A DNA stretch of 64,000 nt from Colius striatus (Eukaryota > Chordata > Aves > Coliiformes > Coliidae). This document shows positions 34,941 to 46,956 of the stretch, one piece after another; positions within the stretch are counted from its first letter, which is position 1, and each line of letters begins with the position of its first letter. The stretch is from contig NC_084763.1 in the NCBI RefSeq assembly GCF_028858725.1, forward strand, positions 6,634,001 through 6,698,000. Reading direction: 5' to 3'. The position numbers and the translations under genes are program-made. Below the pieces are notes generated by a model. The model did no database searches, had not been told where the DNA came from, and saw only the letters and a list, made by a program, of their open reading frames with translations.

Positions 34941-35708
34941 CTGGGAAGAGTCCTTTTTATTCTCCCTGCTCTTCTTTAGTGCCACAGCTCTATCCACTTT
35001 GTGACTGTGTGGGTTTTTAAGGCTACTTCCTCCATGAAGGTGCACACTTCTGAATTGCACCCAATTCATCCAGACCTCAGAACTGGCCTGTGTAAAACAA
35101 GCCACAAAACTGGTACCTCACCAAAACAGACACCTGGTCTGTCCAGTCAGTTCCTCTGCTTGTCTTCTGCCAGCTGATGCTTTTTCTCTGTCAAAGCTTG
35201 CCTGACGTTTGGAGAGGGCTCCGGGCAGCTCCTCTTGTTCACCAGCAGGTGTCAGTCGTGAGTTGCCTCGTCACGGCTCTGCACCAACCTCTCAGCATCA
35301 CCATTGCTCACCACGGCCACCCCAAGACGACTTACCAACACGATCCTAGAAACAACAATTAACAAATAATTTTAAAATGTTAAGTCTCCAGCTTCATATT
35401 CAGACTGCTGAAACAGAATGACATGTATTTACTCACCTTTGTTTGGAGAAGAGTTAACTCCAAATAAGCTGTCAATTGTTTCAGGATATATCTGCAAGGA
35501 GACTGGTAAGGAGGGTAGAGCAGAGCAGGAATCCTGGACCAATGCTTTCATTGGGACATCGTCAAAATTAACAGTCAGAGGGTAACACACACCCATCAGA
35601 CTTTTCTCAGCCCTGCCACATGTGGTTTTGAGATGTTGGCTGTGGTGTGGGTTTGAGCATGCACCTGTAATTTACACGTTCATCTTTCTAGCAAGATTCC
35701 TTACTGAT

Positions 35709-36078
35709 CACAGAATTACAGAATGGTGGGGCTTGGAAGGGACCTCCAGAGATCATCCAGTCCAATGCCCCACTAAAGCAGATTCACCTCCATCAGGTCA
35801 CACAGGAACATGGTTCAGGCATGTTTGGAAACCTCCAGAGAAGGAACCCCCACACCATCCCTGGGCAGCCTGTGCCAGGGCTCTCTCACCTCAACAGGGA
35901 AATAGTTTTTTCTTATGTTTAAATGGAACTTTTTGTGTTCCAGCTTCTTTTCATCAGCCCTTGTCCTGTCACTGGAGACAAGAGAAAAGTGTCTTGACAC
36001 AAACCTTTTAAATACTTGCAAGTATTAACAAGAATCCCCCTTAGTCTTCTTTTCCAGGCTAAACAGCCCCAGGCCACT
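35709..36078 (-). repeat. CR1 LINE 3' fragment, about 370 bp
   Basis: A - orientation CR1 with 'agaatggtggggcttggaag', 'tgggcagcctgtgccagggc' and 'aaacagccccagg'. It lies between two of the exon-like segments downstream of LZTFL1. Confidence 0.9.
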
Positions 36079-36163
36079 CATCTCTACAGACATTAAGAGC
36101 TATGCAAAACATTCCTATATAAAACCAGCCCCTTAAAAATGAAATGTTTGAAGACACAGTGGT

Positions 36164-36169
36164 TTTATT
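36164..36169 (-). other. LZTFL1: Candidate LZTFL1 polyadenylation signal
   Basis: AATAAA on the - strand, 1.26 kb after the LZTFL1 stop codon. It is the first clear canonical hexamer I found beyond that stop. If used, it gives a 3' UTR of about 1.27 kb containing the CR1 copy at 36262-36645. Confidence 0.45.
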
Positions 36170-36261
36170 TGGAGTAAAATACAACATGGATAAGAAGAGA
36201 GACAGATGAACAAGTAGAATGTACTATTAAGAGGCTGACAGATAAACACAAGACAGAGGAT

Positions 36262-36645
36262 TATAGACTCATAGAATGGTAGGGGTTGAAAGGGACCTTT
36301 AGAGATCATCCAGTCCAACTCCCATCAAGCAGGTCCCACCTAGATCAGGTCACACAGGAATGTGTCCAGGCGGGTCTTGAAGACCTCCAAGGAAAGAGAC
36401 TCCACAACCCCTCTGGGCAGTCTGTGCCAGGGCTCCCTCACCTCACAGTGAAAGAGTTTTTTCTTATGTTTAAGTGGAACTTTTTGTTCCACTGGCCTCT
36501 CTCCAGCACTTCCCTGTCCCTCTTGAGCTGAGGGGCCCAGAACTGGACACAGGACTCCAGATGAGGCCTCACCAGGGCAGAGTAGAGAGGGAGAAGAACC
36601 TCTCTTGCCCTGCTGCCCACACTCTTCTTGATCCATCCAAGTAAA
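36262..36645 (-). repeat. CR1 LINE 3' fragment, about 380 bp
   Basis: A - orientation CR1 starting 'gactcatagaatggtagggg' and reaching 'ccctgctgcccacactcttc'. Internal sequence is missing relative to the 24606 copy, because 'ttttgttccactgg' jumps straight to 'cctctctccagcac'. It lies downstream of LZTFL1 on the same strand. Confidence 0.9.
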
Positions 36646-37431
36646 AGACTCAAGTAAGCTGAATATCTAAAATAACTTACTATTTTCCAAACAAGTTGGT
36701 CCATTAGCAATTTCCTTATGTGTTTTCAGATCAACATCAAGAATACTGCCAAAATCAGAACCTGTCTTCTGATGTTCAAATTTGTTTTGAATGAATTCAA
36801 CTGAAAAAGCACAACTTCAATGAGGGGCTGCTTCTGAATGGCTCCAGCACTTCTGCTGGAAACAGTATTAACCTCATTCTCTCAATGGACACCCTCTAGC
36901 ACATCACTGACCCCATTTTGCTGAGGTGAGACACCTTCCCTGTGAAATAACGTCAGAGAATCATTTCTTTTCCTCCTACCTTTTGCTCCCACTGATGGGA
37001 GCATTCCCATGTAATGCCACTGTGTGCCTGCATTAACTCTACCAATGTGACAACAGCAATTTCCACCTCAGAGGCATCCAAAAAAACAGAATGCTTCTTT
37101 TTTTAGTTTGCTTTTTTACCTTTTCTTACCAAAAAGAAACTCTTTTCTTTGGAGAGAATGGTCTCAGTTCTTCAATAAACTCCTGCTTGCTATTTTTTCA
37201 AGGAATGACGATGGTTAACGATAAAACCGTACTCACAGAAACTAAACACCTAGAGACTGTGGGTGTGCAGGGAAGGCAGAAGTTTAAGTGTGTTATTCAT
37301 ATAATAAAAAGTTATTTTACGTGCTAGAAGCCAAAAATACACCATTCAAAACAAAAAACTCTTGGAAAAATAATAGCAGTCTACATTTTCTCTCTGTGGC
37401 AGCTTCTGACAGACCGGCTCTTTTGGTTGGT

Positions 37432-40400
37432 TTAGTCCTCTGGCTCATATCTGAGGATTAAAACACAAATAACGTTTGAAAAATCATTAGAACAGTAGCA
37501 TATTTTGTCCCTAAAGAAAATACAAATCCCAAGTAAGAAATGACTGCCACTAGTGACACATTTCTGTCAGGCTTCACTGTAGGTAGACTGTTAACTCTTT
37601 TGAAAACTGGCCAGTTTATCAAATAGTAGAACGAGGGAATGACCAGCAACCTACCCACAAATCCCAAGATACAGGCAAAACTTTGGACAGAAGTTTGAAG
37701 CTCCACCTCTGTCCTCCCACAGCATAGGTCTAAGGCACCTCTGTGGCCAAAGCTAACCTGATATTTGCAGAATGAGAAGTCTTCTAAGCAATATAATGGC
37801 CAAGGTGCATCCTCCTTCACTCAATCAATACAGGCCTAACTCTGTTTACATACTGTGGGCTCTTCTTTCCCATAAACAATGCGGAAGACATCAGGTATGC
37901 CAAAGCACCTGTATCTCTGTGTGTAGCACCTGGAGGCTTATCTCCCACACCTATGAATGTTTCTCCATACTAAATTGTCTCTAAAAGACAAAGTAGCTGC
38001 TGGTGCACACATCAGTGTTGCTCACCATTCAAAGCACTGGCTTGTTAAAAAATCAGGGAACAGCCTATGAGAAATTCTTTTGCAGGGAAGATTTAAAGTC
38101 TGGTTTAGAGACAGCTTCATGTTTATAACAACAAAGTGGGAGCAGAACATGCATCCAGAACAAGGATCCTGTTTGGAGAGACAGAACACCTACTTGGAAA
38201 GCTTTTTACGTAGATCCTTTATCAGTTCATTCTTCTTTGTGAGAATCTCTTTCATGTTGCGATAGGCAGCTGTCTGCTGAAATTTCTTCTCCAGCTCCTA
38301 CAGAGTGACATGAACAGATTATGAAAACTAGGCTTTCAGAACAGATGACTTATTTTTCCTCCTTAATTTTCAGAACAGCAGTTTTTCTAACTTAGCCAAA
38401 TTTAGATGAAGCCAGCTAGCAGATTCAAGTGAGATCACACCGACTTTATTTTCTGCTGAAATCAGGCTTCTGCAAAAATTTCTGTGCACATAAATGGGCA
38501 ATCTTCAAGCCTTCATCTAGTTATAATCACACAGTTCATTGTGGTTTTGCTACTTTATGTATAACATGGTTTTTTTCCACAGGCACAAGTGTGACCCAGT
38601 CAATCCTGTATCCTGTAACACATGCTTATTAAACTACTAAACAGTTAAAGTGTGAGTAAGGATCTCCCCTTTACACTACAACAAAGTGCTCACCTTTTCA
38701 GCTGTGGAGAGCTGATCCTGAACCTTAAGCAAGTCATGTTTTGCCGTCACTAAGTCCTCTTCCAAGAATTTTTGGTTTGCAGTAGAGTCATTCAAAGTCT
38801 TCTCAAACTGGCTTTTCAAAGCTGCCACCTTATTCTCCAGTTCAGTGATATCCTGGTTGGCATTGGTCTTCAATAGAAGAAACAGTTCAAATATGTCAAA
38901 GGCAAAGGAAGAAACCTTTAAAATGTCAAGTGAAAAATAAAGTGTGGGTTTATCTCCCACACCTATGAATGTTTTGTGTCCTCTCCATAGTAAATTCTCT
39001 CATTACAAGGTGTGTATGTCTGAATTTTTTGTATAATTGTGCTCACATTATTCTTGCAAAGCCTAAATCAGAAATGTTTTAACAAAAAAACTCCAAACTA
39101 GCTAAAGCATTGATTTATAACCTGAAAAAACTGTTAATAAATGCATTTTAAATGGCTGGAATGTCTTCTCTGACAAGTTGAGTACTTCATTAGGTGAAGC
39201 CACAGGATGAAGCACATCACCAGAAGCTATTTAGCACACAGAAACAGTAAATGACAGTTTAAGATCTGAATGTCTATGCTATAATGTGGTTTTAAAGCAT
39301 GTGAAGTATTCCAGGCATTCCAAAAGCCATCAGTGTAATACTGGCAGGAAAGGATGAAAGTGTTAGGGCTCAATCAGGTACCAATACTGTACTGCTTTAC
39401 AAAAAGCCTCCACACCTGCTTGTGATGCAACTTTCCTGTTTGCTTGTGAGAAAAAACAACCCAAACTTTTGTGGCCATCAGTTCTGTGTCACAAAAATGT
39501 CATATTACTGTAACTGGTCTATGGATTTCCATTAAAAAAAGAAGCCTTCTCCCATTTAAAACCTCAACTTCACCTTCAAAAGTATAATGACTCGGGATGA
39601 GGCTGAATCAGCAGCACCTTAAAAAGGACAAAGATCTAAAACTAAGGAAGTTTTGCTCCTTTTTCTGTGTGGAAGGTAAGATTTGAGCATGGGAAACCAC
39701 TTGATAATAGTACTTGTACAGAAGAATTGCTTACTTTGAATTTTGAGCCAGACTCCAAGGCCACAGTGCTGAAAAGCACTACATTGTATAATGTTTCAGA
39801 TCAGAATACACAGTGGTCATTTTTATAAACTACAACGTAAGTCAATTGGGAAAAATTCAAAGCTCTCGAGTCAAACTGATCCAGCAGAGCAGTTACTCTC
39901 AAACCACTGCTCACACTTGCTGTGTGGAACCATTTTAACTATTATAAGAAGAAAAAACAAGAGAAAAGTAAAAATAGGTAGAAATCTGCTGAGCTGAGAG
40001 TTGGTCATTTATTTGTCCAAAGAGCTTGAGAACTACTGCTTTAATGAGCAACTGGGTTTATATGACACTGACAATCATCCTGTAAAAATATGGAGTGAAA
40101 CCAGACAAAATCCAGCATTTTCTCCTAACAACTAACACTTTGATTCAATAAATTCCAACATTTCATCTACTAGTTAGTTTCAACAACATATATATGCCTG
40201 TACATAGAAAATGTAAGAGCTGGAGAAGAAAGTGACAGATTCCAGAGATCAAATTAGGACACCAAAGCTGAAGATACACAGTGGCCCTGACACTGAGGCC
40301 AATTCATGTTTAACCAGAAAAGTAGGATGAGACTTGGCCACAGTCTTTTAAAACCACAAACACTATTATCCAGGATTTAATAACCCCCTTTAATATCTTA

Positions 40401-43400
40401 AACCTTTAATAATTTAAGGCTTAACAAAACAGATAAAGAAAATATTTGCTGTGACTGAGTTGAATACAGATTTTGAAAGTTAGGAGATAAAATGCCATTA
40501 AGAAAGCCAAGTACATACCATAAACCAGGCAGAAAGCAAAACAAAAAGAAATCATGATTAAAATATGAAATTTAAAGTGGAAATGTTTGGTGATATTGAA
40601 CTTTACTTCTAAACCTCTAAATACTGCAGGAATTTTTAAGTTGGTCTCGAATTAGTGGGTCTGAAGTGATCTAATTTCGTTTCAGTTTTAAGAAACACTC
40701 ACACATGAGCAAATTCTAGGAGATGCTGAATATTGACAAACTAATGGGACCTCAACAGCTTTGTCTGTGTCAGCCTGCGTGACTTTTAGCTTCTTGGGTC
40801 TTTTTTTCAGCAGCAGGAACCCACCATGTTTGAATCCTCATTTACAAAAAGAGGGAAAGAAACTCTAGTAGTAAAAAGAAAAGGTGAACCATTTGACAGG
40901 AGGCTGATACAGTTAGAACTATATAAAAGTCAAACAGTTGCCCTCTGAGCCATTATCACTGACATTTATAGAAAAACATCGAGTGTTGTTTAAGAATCCA
41001 GGACCCTGGACACTGAAGTCCTTTAAAATCTGAAGGAGCCCATGTCAGTATCAAGTGTGACAAATGCTTGAGAGGATTAGTGTTTTATTGTTGCTATAAA
41101 AGCCAAGTTAGATACAATTATTTTATTAGTCAATGAGAAGAAACAAACAGAAATAAAATGGTATCTCTTAATAAAAATATCAGAGAGAATATGAACTCTG
41201 GAATGCTACTTCCTGATACTACCTGGAATAACACTTTCTGATAATAGTTTATCATGGTCTGTGTGACACTAAATACTTGTCATAACAGCAGCTAACATTC
41301 TGGACTGACAGACAAGTAGGAGCAGATAATGTCAGCAGGAACGTGACTATACTAACTTGAACTTCTGTATTTACCAGAAAAGAAACACACCACACAGGCC
41401 AAGTTTTCAGATGTACAGGCAACAGTTGTGTTAAACAGGGGTGGTAGTGGGGGAAATCTTCATTATACTTACCCTTTGATCTCCTTGGATCATCTGTAAA
41501 TCTTTCAATGACTTCTCTAGCTTGGACTTCTCATCTAGTGCAGCTGTAGCCTGTCATACATTGAAAATGTAAGAATAATAACCACAGGATTCTTATTTCA
41601 GTATTTATTAACATATAAACAGCATTAGGTACCCAAGCTTGGAGGGAATTTACCTGTGTTTCTATGGTCTTGAGTCTGCTCTTCAGTTTTTCATTTTCCT
41701 CTTGGAGACAAGCAACTTTCTTTGGATTAATGAACAACAAAAAGTTTGTGAATGCTCTTGTGCCATCTTCAGCTGTCCAAATATCTCAGATAAGAAAATA
41801 CACTCCATAGCTTAGGGAAGCAAACAACTTCTAAATGATTATTAAAATGATTATATGATAAATCTTCATAAGAAACCAGTAATCCATGTATTTTCTGTGC
41901 TTTCTGCCTCAGCAACAAATTCAAGTCTCCAATTCTGCTGGAATATACAGGACTGTTCATGCTTTACTGAGCTGAGCTGAGTGAGCTTGGCACTCTGTTA
42001 ATATCAAGATTCATGATTAAAAGAATTGCATGGTGAGAGATGCAAATCTCGTTGCTGCTCATCCTTTGTACTTGCAATCAACAGGCAAGTAAGAATTTAT
42101 TCATAGCTCCTGCTTAAGAGGCAAATCCCAGGTTACAGCTTATTGTGTTGTGTCACAGGAAATAACGATGTTTTATCAGACTAAATTCACCACATAGGCT
42201 TTGAATTATCCTTTGAGGCAAAAAATAAGAGATCAGACTCACATAGTCACAGAAAACCTGTTATGAAATAGATTATGGAATTGTTTTTGAAAGAGAATGA
42301 TATTGATTTGTAAGTAAAATATGAGTGTGAATTCTTGAATGTTTCAATTATCTTAATGTGTAACAACAACTTGATTCAAATCCTGTACTTGACAAGTCAT
42401 TTCTGGCAATGCAGGCTAGAAGAGAGAACACACCACTCCTCAGTAAATACCTTGACTGCCCATAACTTAAAAAGTGTGTTCTAAAAGTTCAGTTAAACCA
42501 AACAAGTTCAACACAGAATGAAAACTACGGGTAACATTAAATACTAGAGCTAAAACACACAATTCTGTAACTCTGAAAATCCTGAGCAAGTGGGACATCA
42601 GATGTTTTCTAAACTAATAAATTCCACATTCTTTAAGTGCCTGTTTCTTTAAGAGGAATTTAACCAACCAATGAAACAAAGACTGAATGTATGAGATTTG
42701 AGTGACACAGAGAATGTGTGACAGCCTAATCAATTCAGCCAGACACATATTTTAATTTGCTTTCTTGCTGGAAAGCCAGTCAGCTGCATGGAACAAAGTG
42801 AATAGTGGTTTCAACTAATTTACCTGATTTCATGGAAAAAGATATGTGCAGAGCCAAAATGTCTTTGCAAAAGGAAGATGAATATTGCAAGAAATGTTAA
42901 GGGACCATAACTACACAGCAAATTTAAGATGCTTTACAATGTTTCTTAATTTAATAGCATCTTCATTTATATTCAGGGGTGTGTTATCTTGATATCTATT
43001 TAGTGCCAGGCACATGATACAAATAAGACTGTATAGCTATGCAGCTCAGTTAAATAAGCAGAATGGTCCTTGATCACAACTGAACAAACATACAAGTTCT
43101 TACCTTGTTTAGCAGCTCTGACCCACCTTCGTTTAATGGAGCCAGTTTTGGTTTAATGAGATCTGCACTGGGCTAAAGAAATAATAAAGGTTCAAGAATT
43201 AAGTTGTACAGATGTCTAGGAGGAAGAAAAATGTTCCTTTGGTCTGTAAAGTAACTACTGACAGTTAATTCAGCTTTCTTTTGTAAAGCAAATGAACGAC
43301 CTTTCACCTCAAGTTCTTTTTTGACTTGTACCTTGGCTTCTAAGTTATAGATTTCACTTTCAGCTGAAGCTAAACAAAACTGCTTCATAAGAACATCAAG

Positions 43401-46400
43401 GATTGCAAAATTGGATTTATGAAGGGCTACAGATGCTGCAGCAACCAAAAGACAAACGAGTAAGGAAAACAGGAAAAATATTTCAGTGACTACATAGCTT
43501 TAAATAATTTTCTTATATGAAGCATTCAATTATATATTAACTAAATATACTTTTACACTACAAACCAAATAACATGCAGCCATAATGCTGGAAGATAAGC
43601 CAGAGTCAGATCTGTATTGCAGAATCTTCTCAGCCCTTGCTCCACTTTGGGACAAGCAAATGTCCCAGGCTTACCCTAGTTTCCAGGGGGAAAGGGAACC
43701 CAGGAGCAAATGCTCCAACACATTCCTGGTCTGTCTGACTTTGGGGTGAGGATTATGAAGTACACCCTGATGTGCAGAATCTGCAAACTGGAAGCAGTCA
43801 AGGCAACTCAGCCTGAGCCTTGGTTCTGAACTGCAAAACACTGCTTTTTGGGGTTTTTGGCTTGTTTTGTTTTTCTCTCTTAAGCACACAGAGTGAGTAC
43901 TAAGTATTTCAAACAACTGTTAGGGCTCCATAAGACATTTAATGACAATAAAACTCTACCTTCTTGTTTGAAGATGTAAATTCTGACTTTTCAAACTCAG
44001 CCACCTGCTCCAACAATTCCCTTGAAAAGAAAAATAGAGGCATTTGTTTACTAAAAGAGCTATGCTGTGAAACACGTTTTACCAGGCTGATGCTATGACT
44101 GTACTGCATCTAAGATTCTCCTTAGAAGTAGAGAATAAAGTCCTGTGCCAATATAGTAAATGCAGAAGATCATGTCATATGGTCATATGGTATATGCATT
44201 AGAATGGCAAGATCTAGTATCCTGGATTAAAATTGAATCCACTCAGACAATAAAGGCTTTTCAATGAAACCCTATCATCTGCTCTTAACTGATTCACTCA
44301 TGGCAGGATATTCCCAATAAAAACAGCTTCCTGACAAATTGGAAATTATTGTGCAACTTGCTGCTTCAAAGACAGAAGGCTTGAAACTAGGCTATCATCA
44401 GTAGAAATAGTAAGAGAATAGGTTTCTATGGTTAGGAAAAGAATGCTAACAGCCAGCACTTTGAAACCTTCTTACTATTGAAAAGCATTGTGTAGAGTTC
44501 AATACGTTACCGATTCTCCAGGTCAGAGACGTCTGTCTGTAACTTGAGGTACCACTTCTCAGCCTGTGAAAAGAGCTGCCTCAGAAGTAAAACGTTGGTG
44601 TAAGTTGTATTGATGAGCTCTGACTCCACCTCACTGTGGACAACAGTCTGCAGTCCATCCAGCATGTCTATCACCTCATCAACCGTGAAGGTGTCCTCAA
44701 CAAGTCTAAACAGAGCAGTGAAGATGAGTCATGTAGGGTAAAGGTAATGATTTTGCCTTGTTATGAGACCTCATTACACAGCTCATGTAATGTGATGTCC
44801 CCCTGAAAACATCCACTGGCAGCAGTTACTATTTAATGACTAATTGATAATCATATTTCGTTTTTCTCTTGGAAACATTATAATCACATCCATTACTTCA
44901 GCCTACGGTCTTGTGGCAAATGTAGACATCAGAAGCAAGATATACAAAGCCCTGTCATGCTGTCAATATCTATGTTGATTGCTAAGAGTCTGAATGACTT
45001 AGTTCTAAAAGGCTTGTAACCTTTGGGAAATTGCTGTAAATAATCATTGGAAATTCCTCACTAAGGGCATACAAATGGAAACAGAAAAAAGGTCACTTCA
45101 TAAAGCATTTCAACCTGCAGTTGTTGCTAGCATATTTTACTTTATTCTTGCTCAGAACAACTTCCCCCCCCTAATGGTACCTGCTGTCCTTAAGGTCCTG
45201 GAAACAAGAATCCACTGTTTTGAGACACAGGCCCCGCTTGAAACGAGCAAAGCGCATGTAGCTGATCACTTCATTCTGGTGGTGCTCATTAAGGCCTAGC
45301 TCTGCCTGGGGATAAGGACAGAAGCACAAATACACATGGAAATATGTAAAAAGGAGCTTAAGTACTGCCTTCTGACTAGATGCTGTGCCTGCTTTCATAG
45401 GGTTATCATGTGAACTGGCATGTTAGAAACCATCCACCTTTTCACATGTGTAATCCCTAGATACCTCACATAAGTGATGCCCCTTTAAAAGCAGAAGTTG
45501 CTGGAAGCAAAGCCTCAAGTGACCAGTACCCTCAAAAACCAAAATCAACAACAACCAGAGCATCAGAACCAGAACTGCAGAGGACAGGAACCTCTTGGGT
45601 AAATTTGTTTCTGTATTAGAGGTGTACACAGGTATAACATAGCTGAGTAATGTATCTTTGATGAATGAACTAATAAGAATACAGGGCAAAGTATGTTATA
45701 TTTCTGTGTTAGCTGATACATAAAAACTTGAAACCTCTCATATTAGCTTCTCTAAGTGCTAACCTGTATTTGTTTCTCAGCCTGTTGCCCAGAAGCAAAT
45801 ATTCCCGGGGCCAATTAAGGAGATATTTTCAGATCAGGCTACCTAGCACTTCAGTGCATGCTTCTGTTCCAAAGGAAGGAGTACTGGCACAATGAATGAC
45901 ATCAGAATAAATCTTGCTAGTACAGGTAGCACGAATCACAGGGAGGCACAACAGGGCATGCATGGGAGTCCATCAGCACAGTCTCCAGACAGCTGATGCA
46001 ATCAACGGTGAAGTCCACTCCGTTTACTCCAATGTCCTGAGTTAGTGTTGCTGGTACTGGAGACAGCAGTATAGCAATTCACACAGACAGTTCATCTGAT
46101 CACCTTTGCCCTTATTAATCCAACTGCACAGTGTACCTCTAGGGAAAATGTAACACTGAGATACCTGGATGGACAAGACTGAAAACGTCAGCCTGGGAGT
46201 TAAAGCCAGTCTGGGAAAGAGCAACAGGGCTAAACAACCCAACCTCTCACAACGTGTTTGCGATGTCATCTCACTAATGAGAGATCATATGAGAAGCCCA
46301 GGTAACGTTCTCTTGGCTGTTGCTGGGTTTAAGTGGAAAGTTTCTAGGTGTTACAGATAGGAAGGAAGACATACACCCACATCAGTGCTCAAACCTCACA

Positions 46401-46733
46401 GCACGGAGAGCAGCCCGAAAAGGACATCAAACGAATACATAAAGGAATAAGTGCAGATCAGGGCCACAGGTGATCTGCACCGCAGCGAGGGAGCCGAGGC
46501 ACCGGCTCTCGCACGAAGCCTGACGCGCTCCGCGGGTCCCACAGGGGTGCGAGGCCGCAGCCGGGCGGCACCAGCGGCCCCTCACGCGGCTCCGCAGGGC
46601 GACGGGCCGCCTCTCCCCTACCCAGCCTGCGGGCCGGCCATCGGACAGACTCCTCGTAGCTACGGCGGGGCTCTGCCCGCGGCGGGGAGAGAGGCCGGCC
46701 TCCGACACCGTCCCCGGCCCCGCTACTCACCAT
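37432..46733 (-). CDS. LZTFL1: LZTFL1, leucine zipper transcription factor-like 1 (BBS17)
   Basis: LZTFL1 is a cytoplasmic coiled-coil protein that binds the BBSome and restrains its entry into cilia; human loss causes Bardet-Biedl syndrome 17. Coding exons in gene order: 46733-46731 (ATG only), 45305-45181, 44705-44511, 44020-43960, 43172-43104, 41719-41654, 41550-41473, 38867-38694, 38297-38194, 37450-37432. They total 894 nt, giving 297 aa, against 299 in human. The N-terminus reads M/AELGLNEHHQNEV, and conserved helical segments include LQEENEKLKSRLKTIE and TAKHDLLKVQDQL. The C-terminus is KYEPED. The second half is predicted coiled coil, with regular leucines from about residue 145. Exon 6 begins KVACLQ where human has EILRLQ, a small charge change. 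The gene is complete and in frame; the promoter lies at 46734-46870. Confidence 0.96.
37935..37984. repeat. Copy A of a short dispersed duplication
   Basis: 'tatctcccacacctatgaat' followed by 'gtttctccatactaaattgtctc', paralleled at 38946-39000. It lies in LZTFL1 intron 9. The family is not recognised. Confidence 0.7.
38946..39000. repeat. Copy B of a short dispersed duplication
   Basis: 'tatctcccacacctatgaat', then about 10 extra nt, then 'ctccatagtaaattctctc'. It matches 37935-37984 and lies in LZTFL1 intron 8, about 1 kb away. Confidence 0.7.
39001..41472 (-). other. LZTFL1 intron 7 body, AT-rich, no feature recognised
   Basis: Low-GC intron sequence between coding exons 7 and 8. No CR1, LTR or exon-like element was recognised; only short A-rich runs. 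Confidence 0.5.
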
Positions 46734-46870
46734 GGCGGCCCCTGGGCCTGGGCCGGCGCCGGGCTCGGCGGCTCCCTACGGCCGGACGGTTGCCATGGCG
46801 ACCGGAGCCTCGCGAGGGCGCTCGCTGCGCTCCTATTGGTGGTGCCGTGGCCACGTGACTGTCCTGCCCC
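46731..46870 (-). promoter_or_regulatory. LZTFL1: LZTFL1 promoter with RFX X-box and CCAAT box
   Basis: This is a CpG-rich island upstream of the LZTFL1 ATG. GTTGCCATGGCGAC at 46789-46802 fits the RFX X-box consensus (GTNRCC-N(0-3)-RGYAAC type), about 56 bp from the start codon. An inverted CCAAT (ATTGG on +) lies at 46835-46839. An E-box CACGTG lies at 46852-46857 and a GC box (CCCCGCCCC) at about 46867. X-boxes drive ciliary genes through RFX factors, in line with the BBSome role of LZTFL1. Confidence 0.8.
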
Positions 46871-46956
46871 GCCCCGGGCGTTGCGCAGCCGCTTTCCCGC
46901 CTCCCTCCCCTCGGCGCCGCGCGGTGGCCGTTGCCCGGGACCGTCGTGAGGGGACG

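Larger units (their letters stand above)
34956..37189 (-). other. Unassigned chain of exon-like open segments downstream of LZTFL1
   Basis: Five candidate exons on the - strand: 37189-37130, 36939-36893, 36800-36681, 35664-35437 and 35087 onward, where the frame stops at 35079-35077. AATAAA follows at 34961-34956. Phases fit at every join, and the first fits the donor of LZTFL1 exon 9 (38194). The strongest are 36800-36681 (acceptor TTTTTCAG, donor ATA/GTAAGT, 39 whole codons) and 35664-35437 (75 whole codons, donor AAAG/GTGAGT one codon before a stop). The predicted peptide is unlike any family I recognise. It includes KKRVSF, an RVxF-type PP1 docking motif, and FGVNSSPNKGQF at its end. The acceptor of the first segment is A-rich and weak, and the donor at 36892 (gtgtcc) is weak. 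It could be alternative 3' exons of LZTFL1, a separate gene, or chance. Confidence 0.45.

Noticed and set aside
35338-35347. 10-nt micro-exon between acceptor TTTCTAG and donor TTG/GTAAGT in the cryptic chain
   Set aside because: Including it changes the phase and gives a stop shortly after; skipping it gives an equally short ending, so it adds nothing testable by eye.
43173-43448. Possible extra coiled-coil cassette exon in LZTFL1 intron 4
   Set aside because: Both usable acceptors give phase 1, whereas the flanking LZTFL1 junction is phase 0, so inclusion would shift the frame.
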